Source: CAYSPU01 sp964432995 (GTDB taxonomy: Bacteria > Verrucomicrobiota > Verrucomicrobiia > Limisphaerales > JAHDYP01). Taken from it: 5,490 nt of DNA. The notes beneath the pieces were generated by a model. It searched no databases and had not been told where the DNA came from. It was given only the letters and a program-made list of their open reading frames with translations. The translations under genes and the position numbers were made by a program. The stretch is from positions 1 through 5,490 of the forward strand of contig CAYSPU010000329.1 of assembly GCA_964432995.1 (NCBI GenBank), written 5' to 3'. Below are positions 1 to 5,490 of the stretch, one piece after another (the stretch's first letter is position 1; the number at the start of each line of letters is the position of its first letter).

Positions 1-1309
1 GCTGGATCTTGTAGACGAGGGCGCGGCGGCTGATGCCCAGTGCCTTGGCGGTCTCTGTGCGGTTGAACTGGTGTCGGCGGAGGGCCAGGAGAATGGCTTG
101 GCGCTCGATTTCCTCGAGGCGGGCGGCGTCGGCGGTTTCGACCGGGGCCGGGAGCGGGGTGGCGGAGGCGCGGACGCGAGTGGGGAGATGGTCTTTGAGG
201 ATCAGTTCCCCGCGGGAAAGGAGGGCGGCGCGTTCCATGGCGTTTTGGAGTTCCCGGACGTTGCCGGGCCAGGGGTATTGCTGGAGGCACTCGCTGACGG
301 CCGGGGCGAAACGGGCGCGTCCGTCGGTGAGCCGCGCGAGGAAGAGACTGGCGAGAGGGAGGATATCTTCGGGGCGTTCTCGCAAGGGAGGGACGTTGAG
401 TTCGATGACGTTGAGGCGGTAGAAGAGGTCTTCGCGGAAGCGGCCCTGGCGGACTTCCTCTTCGAGATTGCGGTTGGTGGCGGCGAGGATGCGGGCGCGG
501 GTATGGATTTCGGCGTTGGAGCCGACGCGCTGGAAGCGGCCGTCCTGGGTAACGCGGAGCAGTTTGGCCTGGAGCTGCGGGGACATCTCGGCGATCTCGT
601 CGAGCAGGATGCTGCCGTCGGTGGCCTGCTCGAAGCGGCCGAGGCGCTGGGCGACGGCTCCGGTGAAGGCGCCTTTCTCGTGCCCGAAGAGCTCGCTTTC
701 GAGGAGGGTTTCGGGAATGGCGGCGCAGTTGACCTTGACGAGCGGGCCGCTGGCGCGCGGGCTCCAGGCGTGGATGACTTCGGCGACGATTTCCTTGCCG
801 ACACCGCTTTCGCCGGTGATGAGGACGCGGGATTCGGAGGGAGCGACGAGGGAGGCGTCGCGGAGGACAGCCTGGATCAGGGGGCTTTGCGCGACGACGT
901 GCGGGGGCAGGCGGTGGTCGGTGTCGAGACGGATGGCGGCGGGCTGGGTGAGCCCGACGGCATGGCGGACGGTGTTGAGCAGTTCGTCGAGGTCGATGGG
1001 TTTGGCGAGGTAATTGAGGGCGCCATCGCGCATGGCGCCGACGGCTTCGCGGATATCGGCGTAGGCGGTGACGAGGAGGATGGGGAGGACGCTGTGGTGT
1101 TGGCGGGCGCGGCGGAGGGTTTCGAGGCCGGAGATGCCGGGCATGCGGACGTCGGAGATCATCATGGCGATCGGTTCGGCCTGAAGGATCTCGAGGGCGC
1201 GCTCGCCGGACTCGACGGTGGTGGTGGCGAAGCCCTGGCTGCGCAGGAAGGAATCGAGGAGGCTGCGCTGGCCGGGGTCGTCGTCGACGATGAGGATCTT
1301 GGGAGGCAT
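1..1309 (-). CDS. NtrC-family sigma-54-dependent response regulator (3' end cut by window edge)
   Basis: Translating the minus strand from the ATG at 1307-1309 gives 436 uninterrupted residues running off the left edge. Family knowledge says such proteins bind enhancer sites in the cytoplasm and remodel sigma-54 RNA polymerase using ATP. Residues 1-120 are a receiver: acidic D9-D11, phosphoacceptor D53 in ISDVRMP, T81 and K103. Residues about 140-370 are the AAA+ domain: Walker A GESGVGKE (166-173), an intact GAFTGA loop (213-218) that contacts sigma-54, Walker B with D237-E238, FYRLNV (296-301) and WPGNVREL (347-354). A Fis-type helix-turn-helix starts near 415 (FNRTETAKALGISRRALVYK). The usual family length is 440-480, so probably only a few to some tens of C-terminal residues are missing. 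All key residues are present, so it should be a working activator. It overlaps the upstream kinase gene by one base, making that kinase the likely partner. Targets are unknown; ZraR, AtoC or PilR names would be guesses. Confidence 0.95.
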   Translation of the reverse strand, partial: MPPKILIVDDDPGQRSLLDSFLRSQGFATTTVESGERALEILQAEPIAMMISDVRMPGISGLETLRRARQHHSVLPILLVTAYADIREAVGAMRDGALNYLAKPIDLDELLNTVRHAVGLTQPAAIRLDTDHRLPPHVVAQSPLIQAVLRDASLVAPSESRVLITGESGVGKEIVAEVIHAWSPRASGPLVKVNCAAIPETLLESELFGHEKGAFTGAVAQRLGRFEQATDGSILLDEIAEMSPQLQAKLLRVTQDGRFQRVGSNAEIHTRARILAATNRNLEEEVRQGRFREDLFYRLNVIELNVPPLRERPEDILPLASLFLARLTDGRARFAPAVSECLQQYPWPGNVRELQNAMERAALLSRGELILKDHLPTRVRASATPLPAPVETADAARLEEIERQAILLALRRHQFNRTETAKALGISRRALVYKIQ

Positions 1310-1311
1310 CA
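1307..1311 (-). promoter_or_regulatory. TGATG stop/start overlap between kinase and regulator genes
   Basis: On the minus strand the kinase stop TGA (1311-1309) shares its final A with the regulator start ATG (1309-1307). The upstream sequence ending CGAGCGTCGTG contains no Shine-Dalgarno-like purine run. Regulator translation therefore probably depends on ribosomes that have just terminated on the kinase gene, which would keep the two proteins in fixed proportion. The overlap is seen directly; the coupling is inferred. Confidence 0.7.
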
Positions 1312-2895
1312 CGACGCTCGGGTGGCGGCGGCGGTGTTGGCGAGGCGGAGATGGGAGATGCGGAAGATGGCGCCTCGGGGTTGGTTGGGGAGGCAGATGA
1401 TCTCCCAGCCGTGGGCGAGGACGATCTGTTGGACGACGGCGAGTCCGAGGCCGGTGCCCTTTTCGTTGGTGGTGAAGTACGGTTTGAAGATGTCGGCGCG
1501 ATGTTCGGGCGGGACGCCGGGTCCGTTGTCGCGCAGCTCGAGGGCGATTTCGTTTCCGGCGCCGTTGGAGGCGGCGATCTGGATGTGGCCGTCGCGGTCC
1601 ACGGCTTGGATGGCGTTGAGGAGGAGGTTGAAGAGCGCCTGGCGGAGGAGTTGTTCGTCGGCCTCGATCACGGGCAGTTGGGGCGGGACCTCGAGGCGGA
1701 TAGCCTTTTCCTCGACATCGTAACTGAGGGCGCGGGTGACTTCGGCGACGACGGAGGCGAGCGGGACGGCGGAGCGGCGGACTTCGCGGGGTCGGAAGTA
1801 GTGGATGAACTCGTTGAGTTGGGCGGTGACCTGGTCGGTCTGGTCGACGATCTCGGTCGATTTCGAGCGGATCTCGGGGGAGGCGTCTTCCTGTTTGGAG
1901 ATCATCTGGGCGAGGCCGCGGACGATGTTGAGGGGGTTCTTGGTTTCGTGGGCGAGGCCGGCGGCGGCGAGGTTCATTTCCTTGAGGCGGGTGTTGAGCT
2001 CGGCGGCGCGGACGAGGCGGACCTCGAGTTCGGAGGATTTGGAGAGGTGCCGCCAGGCGCTGGCGCCGCCGGCGACGGCGAGGGTGGCGAAGGCACAGAG
2101 AACGGCGCGGAGCCAGAGGTCGCGGCTGTTGGCCGCGCGCATGGAGGCGGTGGAGAGGACGATCACGAAGCTGTGGACACCCTGTTTCCGGATGAGGGAT
2201 TGGTAGTCCTGTTCGCTCATCCAGAACGGGCGTCCGAAGGGCGGACGATTTCCGTCGGGGCGGGAGCGGCCCCAGCGCCGGTCGCGGGGGGAGGCGTTGG
2301 TGCCCCCGGGGCCGTCGTCGGGTCGGATGGCGGCCGGGGGTGGGGGGCTTTCCTGCCAGGCGCCGTCCGGGCGCGATCGGGAGCCCTCGCGGTCACGGGG
2401 AGCCGGGGGATTGTCCGGCGGGCGGTTGGTGGCGGGTGTGGGGAAGACCGGGGCGCGCGGCATGACGATGGCCGGGCCTTGGCCTTCGGCTTCGGACGTC
2501 TCGTTGGTTCCGAGGTCGACGAGGTTCATGAGGGCCACGGTGGTCTCGGCCCAGTGCGCGCCGGTGGGCACAAGGCCTTGGCGCTCGAAGTCGATCGGGG
2601 CGCCGGCGGAGGCGACGACGTCGCCGGCGGTGTTGAGGAGAGCGAGGGAGAGGACTTCGCCGGGGCGGATGAGGGGTTTGAGGGCGGATTCGAGGCGTTC
2701 GCGGGAGATGAATCCGCCGAAGCGGCGTTGGGAGCGGATGACGACGCCGCAGGTGTTGCAGATGTCCTTGGCGCGATTGATGAGGGTTTCGCGGGAGTAG
2801 TGTCGGACCCGGTGATGCTCCATGATCTGCCAGGCGAGGATGAGCGCCCAGAGGGAGATCAGCACGCCGTAGACGAGACGAGTTCGGCGGATCAT
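1309..2895 (-). CDS. Membrane-bound sensor histidine kinase, partner of the NtrC-type regulator
   Basis: This 528-residue kinase probably senses an envelope signal and phosphorylates D53 of the adjacent regulator. Residues 6-24 form a first membrane helix and about 261-281 a second, bounding an extracytoplasmic region of about 235 residues. That region starts with a segment that may be PAS/Cache-like (about 35-130, weak), holding a C46-N-T-C49 pair. It continues as a Pro/Arg/Gly-rich stretch (137-225) with a duplicated 13-residue motif. No HAMP domain is evident; a short coiled linker (283-308) leads to the HisKA H-box LAHETKNPLN with H316. The ATPase domain has N-box NLLLNA (N427), G1 DNGPGVP (456-462), F-box around YFTT (473-476) and G2 GTGLGL (480-485). 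The layout resembles NtrB/ZraS/AtoS-like kinases. The ATG at 2895 is chosen because it directly precedes the first membrane helix and a stop lies nine codons upstream. No Shine-Dalgarno sequence is visible. The secretin gene ends 24 bases upstream. Confidence 0.95.
   Translation of the reverse strand: MIRRTRLVYGVLISLWALILAWQIMEHHRVRHYSRETLINRAKDICNTCGVVIRSQRRFGGFISRERLESALKPLIRPGEVLSLALLNTAGDVVASAGAPIDFERQGLVPTGAHWAETTVALMNLVDLGTNETSEAEGQGPAIVMPRAPVFPTPATNRPPDNPPAPRDREGSRSRPDGAWQESPPPPAAIRPDDGPGGTNASPRDRRWGRSRPDGNRPPFGRPFWMSEQDYQSLIRKQGVHSFVIVLSTASMRAANSRDLWLRAVLCAFATLAVAGGASAWRHLSKSSELEVRLVRAAELNTRLKEMNLAAAGLAHETKNPLNIVRGLAQMISKQEDASPEIRSKSTEIVDQTDQVTAQLNEFIHYFRPREVRRSAVPLASVVAEVTRALSYDVEEKAIRLEVPPQLPVIEADEQLLRQALFNLLLNAIQAVDRDGHIQIAASNGAGNEIALELRDNGPGVPPEHRADIFKPYFTTNEKGTGLGLAVVQQIVLAHGWEIICLPNQPRGAIFRISHLRLANTAAATRAS
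2251..2400 (-). repeat. Imperfect 39-bp direct duplication inside the kinase's extracytoplasmic segment
   Basis: Two 39-base units, 2362-2400 and 2251-2289, lie in frame 111 bases apart. They encode PRDREGSRSRPDG (residues 166-178) and PRDRRWGRSRPDG (residues 203-215), identical at 10 of 13 positions. They flank a proline-rich spacer and sit in a low-complexity region covering roughly residues 137-225. The pattern suggests internal duplication or expansion of a flexible, strongly basic segment outside the membrane. Confidence 0.65.
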
Positions 2896-2919
2896 GGGTT
2901 CAGGGGGGAGGCGGTTGGG

Positions 2920-4068
2920 CTATTTGGATTTCCTGGACTTCTTGGAGTTGGTTTCGGGGGCGGCGCTGTCCTTGGAGGGCAAGGCGTCAAGGTAGTGATT
3001 GAGCAGCTCTTCGGAGTAGGACTTGGGGATGATCTGGGCTCTGCCGCGTTCGTAGCTGGTCATGCTGGCCAACTCCACGGGGTCGCGGACGATGTGGGGG
3101 GTCAGGAAGATGAGCAGTTCGGTCTTCGAATCGCTTTTCACCTTGTGTTTGAACAGGTTGCCCAGGAGCGGGATGTCGCCCAGGACCGGGATCTTGCTGT
3201 CGGTCTCGGCCTTGGTCTTCTGCATGAGGCCGCCGATGACGACCGTCTGGCCGTCGGGCGTGACGACGACGGTATCGGCGGAGCGGGTGTTGATGATGGG
3301 GATTTCGACGCCGTCACCGAAGGCGACGGTTTCCTCGGCGATGCTGGAGATTTCGGGGCGGAGGATCATTTCGACCATCCCGGCGGAGGTGATGAAGGGT
3401 GTGACCTCGAGGATGATGCCCACATCCCGGTAATCGACGGTGGTACGTTGGTTACCCAGGCTATCGTAGTTGACGCCGCCGACGATGGGCACGTTTTGGC
3501 CGACGGTGATATAGGCTTGCTGGTTATTCCGGGCGAGGACGGAGGGTCGGGAGAGGATCTCGGTTTTGCCGGCCTGGGCGATGGCGCGGAGGGTGACCTG
3601 GAAGTCGGAGCCGAGGATTTGGTAGATGCCGGCGCCAGGGGGTGTGGGGGAGGCGCCGGCGGCAGCGAGGCCGAAGGCTTGGTTGACGATGCCGGTATTC
3701 GCGTTGTTGCCGCCGAACGTCTGGGTGGTCAGGCCTTCGAGACCGAGGTCGAGGTCCTTGCGGTAAGTGACTTCGGCGAAGACGACCTTGATGAGGACCT
3801 GTGGGGCGGGGCGGGCCAGGTTGGTGACGACCTGGCCGATGTGCTGGGCGGTGGCCTCGTCGGTGACGACCACCAGTTTGCGGGTTTCCGGGTCGTAGGA
3901 GACGGTGGCGCCGCCGAGTTGGGTGGCGCTGGGGTAGTTGTTGGCGCTGGTGGTGCCGCTGCGGCGGAAGCCGCCCGTTCCTTGGGCGGAACCCGTAATG
4001 GGGAACCACACCGCGGCGCCGGCGAGGGCAAGGCCGAGGAGGGTGAGTCTGGTCAGATGAAGTTTCAT
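2920..4068 (-). CDS. Secretin barrel-domain protein (GspD/PilQ C-terminal half) with its own signal peptide
   Basis: This 382-residue protein should form the outer-membrane channel of a type II secretion, type IV pilus or related system. Residues 1-28 look like a Sec signal peptide: basic MKLHLTR, a hydrophobic core to about F22, and likely cleavage at GSA|Q; there is no lipobox. After a short linker, residues 54-90 resemble the second half of an N1-type ring domain (YDPETRKLVVV followed by a helix). The secretin domain spans about 90-328, with VGIILEVTPFI (216-226), the family signature IPVLGDIPLLGNLF (293-306) and ELLIFLTPHIV (317-327). A polar tail ends in lysine- and serine-rich sequence. 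It is far shorter than full-length GspD (commonly 600-700 residues) and has no N0 or complete N domain, which are instead in the gene 34 bases upstream. The start is chosen from the signal peptide; no Shine-Dalgarno sequence is seen. Assignment to a particular secretion system is not possible from the sequence. Confidence 0.93.
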   Translation of the reverse strand: MKLHLTRLTLLGLALAGAAVWFPITGSAQGTGGFRRSGTTSANNYPSATQLGGATVSYDPETRKLVVVTDEATAQHIGQVVTNLARPAPQVLIKVVFAEVTYRKDLDLGLEGLTTQTFGGNNANTGIVNQAFGLAAAGASPTPPGAGIYQILGSDFQVTLRAIAQAGKTEILSRPSVLARNNQQAYITVGQNVPIVGGVNYDSLGNQRTTVDYRDVGIILEVTPFITSAGMVEMILRPEISSIAEETVAFGDGVEIPIINTRSADTVVVTPDGQTVVIGGLMQKTKAETDSKIPVLGDIPLLGNLFKHKVKSDSKTELLIFLTPHIVRDPVELASMTSYERGRAQIIPKSYSEELLNHYLDALPSKDSAAPETNSKKSRKSK

Positions 4069-4102
4069 AGGACTTAACAGGGAAAGCAGCGGGCGTTGGG
4101 GG

Positions 4103-5490
4103 CTAGCGTCCGCTCTGGGAGGTGCTGGTTCGGCCGCTGGTGGTGCGGGTGCCTTGGTTCTGTTGGTTGCGCGTGGCGCGGGTGTTCAACTGACTGCCGG
4201 TTTGCCGCTGCGAGGTGTTGCGATAGCGGGAGGAAGTCGCGGTGTTGTAGTTCTGATCCGGGAACAGTTGTTCGATGATGCCCTGCACGGTCTCCGGATC
4301 GGTGTTCTCGAGGTCGAAGACGTAGACCCCGCGTTTCTGCGCCGGGTCGGCGTCGAGGTCGGCGATCATCTTTCCAATCTGCACCAGGAGATCGCGAGAG
4401 GCGCTGACCACGACGGATCGGGTTCTGGGGTCGGCGACGGCGACGACCTTGGTTTGCTTTTGGAGGCGCGCGCTGGTGTCGGTGGCCGTCGTGGTGCGCA
4501 TCCCGCCAAAGCCGCCGGGCATGCGTCCGCCGCCGAACTGGAACTGACCGCGCATGCCTCCGCTGGTGGTGGAATCGGGGAAGAGACTGGCGAGCAGGTC
4601 GGCCGTCTCCTGGGGATCGGCATTCTTGAGGTGGAAGACGCGGACCTCGGTGATGTCCTCGATGCTGGTATCGATTTGGTTGACGAGGTCGGCGATGATG
4701 GCCATCTGCTCTTCGGGCGCGCTGACGACGACCGAGTTGCTGCGTTCGTCGGCCACGGCGACGACGGCGGGGGTGGCGACGCGACCGCCGCCGGCCGAAG
4801 AGGCACCGGCATCGCCGCCGCCACCGGGGCCGCCGCGCATGCGGTTGATGAACTGCTGCATCTGGTTGCCGCCACCGGCAGTGCGGGTAGTGGTTTGCGG
4901 CTGGAACAGTTCCTTGAGCACGGTGGCCAGGGATTTGGCGTCGGCATACTCGAGCGTGAAGACACGGACGGCGGAGACGCTGGCGATGGCGGTGTCGAGG
5001 GCGCGGACGATTTCGGTCATGCGGCGGATATTGATCTGGGTATCCGTGATGACGAGGGAGTTGCCGCCTTCGTTGGCGGTGATGGTGGTGTCCGAGGGGA
5101 GGAGGGGCTGGAGGTCCTTGATGAGCTGGGTCGCGTTGATGTAGCGAACGGGGACGATCTGGGTGACGACTTCCTCGTTTTTGGGGATGTTGGTGGGGAG
5201 GTTGCCGACCTTGACGGGGATGTCGCGTTTGCGGGCGTCGTCTTTGCTGAGGACGGTAAGGATGCGGCCGTTGCGGATGATGGCGTAACCATTGCGTCCG
5301 AGGGCGTTGCTGACGACTTCGTAGGCTTCCTCGGGGGTGAGGGTTTGGTTGCTCCAGACGTCGACCTTGCCCTTGACTTCGGTCTGGAGGTCGATGATGA
5401 AGCCGGCGGCCTCGCTGAGGTGGTTGAGGACGAGATCGAGCGGGGCGTTGCGGAAATTGAGCCGCAGGGATTTCACAGGTTCAGGGGGCG
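4103..5490 (-). CDS. Secretin periplasmic N-domain protein (N0 plus three and a half N1-type domains), 5' end cut
   Basis: The reading frame is open to the right edge, so the start is probably outside the window. Residues here are numbered from the GTG codon at 5474-5476. Residues 1-80 match an N0/STN domain (LNFRNAPLDLVLNHLSEAAG). Three N1-type secretin_N domains follow at about 103-165, 168-270 and 275-376; the last two each carry a long Gly-rich loop (195-231 and 302-340). A fourth begins (GVYVFDLENTDPETVQGIIEQLF, about 383-405, strand then helix) but passes into a 50-residue Asn/Gln/Thr/Ser/Arg-rich tail with eight Arg and no acidic residue, then TAG. No secretin barrel is present. In GspD such domains form stacked periplasmic rings below the outer-membrane barrel. 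This protein most likely assembles with the secretin encoded 34 bases downstream. The GTG at 5476 is a poor start choice because it leaves no signal peptide and starts directly at the N0 core. Confidence 0.9.
   Translation of the reverse strand, partial: PPEPVKSLRLNFRNAPLDLVLNHLSEAAGFIIDLQTEVKGKVDVWSNQTLTPEEAYEVVSNALGRNGYAIIRNGRILTVLSKDDARKRDIPVKVGNLPTNIPKNEEVVTQIVPVRYINATQLIKDLQPLLPSDTTITANEGGNSLVITDTQINIRRMTEIVRALDTAIASVSAVRVFTLEYADAKSLATVLKELFQPQTTTRTAGGGNQMQQFINRMRGGPGGGGDAGASSAGGGRVATPAVVAVADERSNSVVVSAPEEQMAIIADLVNQIDTSIEDITEVRVFHLKNADPQETADLLASLFPDSTTSGGMRGQFQFGGGRMPGGFGGMRTTTATDTSARLQKQTKVVAVADPRTRSVVVSASRDLLVQIGKMIADLDADPAQKRGVYVFDLENTDPETVQGIIEQLFPDQNYNTATSSRYRNTSQRQTGSQLNTRATRNQQNQGTRTTSGRTSTSQSGR
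4349..4975 (-). repeat. Tandem N1-type domain repeats in the secretin N-domain gene
   Basis: Two neighbouring units, at 4667-4975 and 4349-4654, share the same protein plan. Each has an opening strand and helix (RVFTLEYADAKSLATVL against RVFHLKNADPQETADLL), then a Gly-rich loop, then a closing half (VVAVADERSNSVVVSA against VVAVADPRTRSVVVSA plus a helix). A shorter unit without the long loop precedes them at about 4982-5170, and a half unit follows at about 4256-4330. These are protein-level repeats typical of secretin N domains, not recent exact DNA duplications. Confidence 0.85.

Noticed and set aside
71..1723. 550-codon open frame on the plus strand, antisense to the regulator and the kinase C-terminus
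   Set aside because: It has the same acidic, Gly-rich composition without domains; it is a shadow of the minus-strand regulator and kinase genes.
2746..2760. Haem c attachment motif in the kinase
   Set aside because: The motif is CNTCG; the histidine needed for CxxCH is a glycine.
3524..4009. 161-codon minus-strand frame overlapping the secretin, in the same frame as the N-domain gene
   Set aside because: It could have meant that the N-domain gene continues past its TAG, but the product is an Arg/Pro/His-rich string with no secretin features. The true secretin frame has a signal peptide and signature motifs.
1351..4077. 908-codon open frame on the plus strand, antisense to the kinase and secretin genes
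   Set aside because: The product is an Asp/Glu/Gly/Ala-rich string without recognisable domains, and it lies wholly opposite two genes with clear family motifs. GC-rich codon use on the minus strand keeps this frame free of stops.
4069..4102. Terminator or internal promoter between the N-domain and secretin genes
   Set aside because: The 34 bases contain no inverted repeat followed by a T-run and no convincing -35/-10 or -24/-12 elements.
4069..4105. Frameshift or sequencing error joining the N-domain gene to the secretin
   Set aside because: A fused protein would need both the TAG removed and a frame change, and would bury a well-formed signal peptide in mid-chain. Two genes is the simpler reading, though resequencing would settle it.
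5474..5476. GTG as the true start of the N-domain gene
   Set aside because: It lies at the very edge of the N0 core and leaves no signal peptide for a periplasmic protein. The frame stays open to the window edge (codons for PPEP precede it).

Overview
The window carries four protein genes, all on the minus strand and read from the right edge to the left edge. They are packed as one apparent operon with gaps of 34 and 24 bases and then a 1-base overlap. Both ends are cut: the rightmost gene has lost its 5' end and the leftmost has lost a few C-terminal codons. No stretch over 35 bases lacks a gene. I see no RNA gene, mobile element, CRISPR array or terminator. Any promoter for the set should lie beyond the right edge.

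From right to left, the first two genes together encode the parts of one outer-membrane secretin of the GspD/PilQ class. The first (4103-5490) holds an N0 domain, three complete N1-type ring domains and the first half of a fourth. The second (2920-4068) has its own signal peptide, then what looks like the missing second half of that fourth N domain, then the C-terminal secretin beta-barrel domain. The break falls in the low-complexity loop that is also expanded in the two preceding N domains, so the pair looks like a fission of a single GspD-like gene.

The other two genes form a two-component system. One is a membrane-bound histidine kinase with a proline/arginine-rich extracytoplasmic segment (1309-2895). 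The other is an NtrC-family response regulator with intact receiver, sigma-54 AAA+ and Fis-type DNA-binding domains (1-1309). They overlap as TGATG, which suggests translational coupling. The arrangement suggests that an envelope secretion or pilus channel is made together with a sensor and a sigma-54 activator. Target promoters and signal cannot be read from this window.

The organism is a GC-rich bacterium with a double membrane and sigma-54. The long low-complexity loops in the secretin N domains and the absence of clear Shine-Dalgarno sequences at the three visible starts would fit a Verrucomicrobiota/PVC-type genome. That placement is a tentative inference; other GC-rich diderm groups are not excluded.
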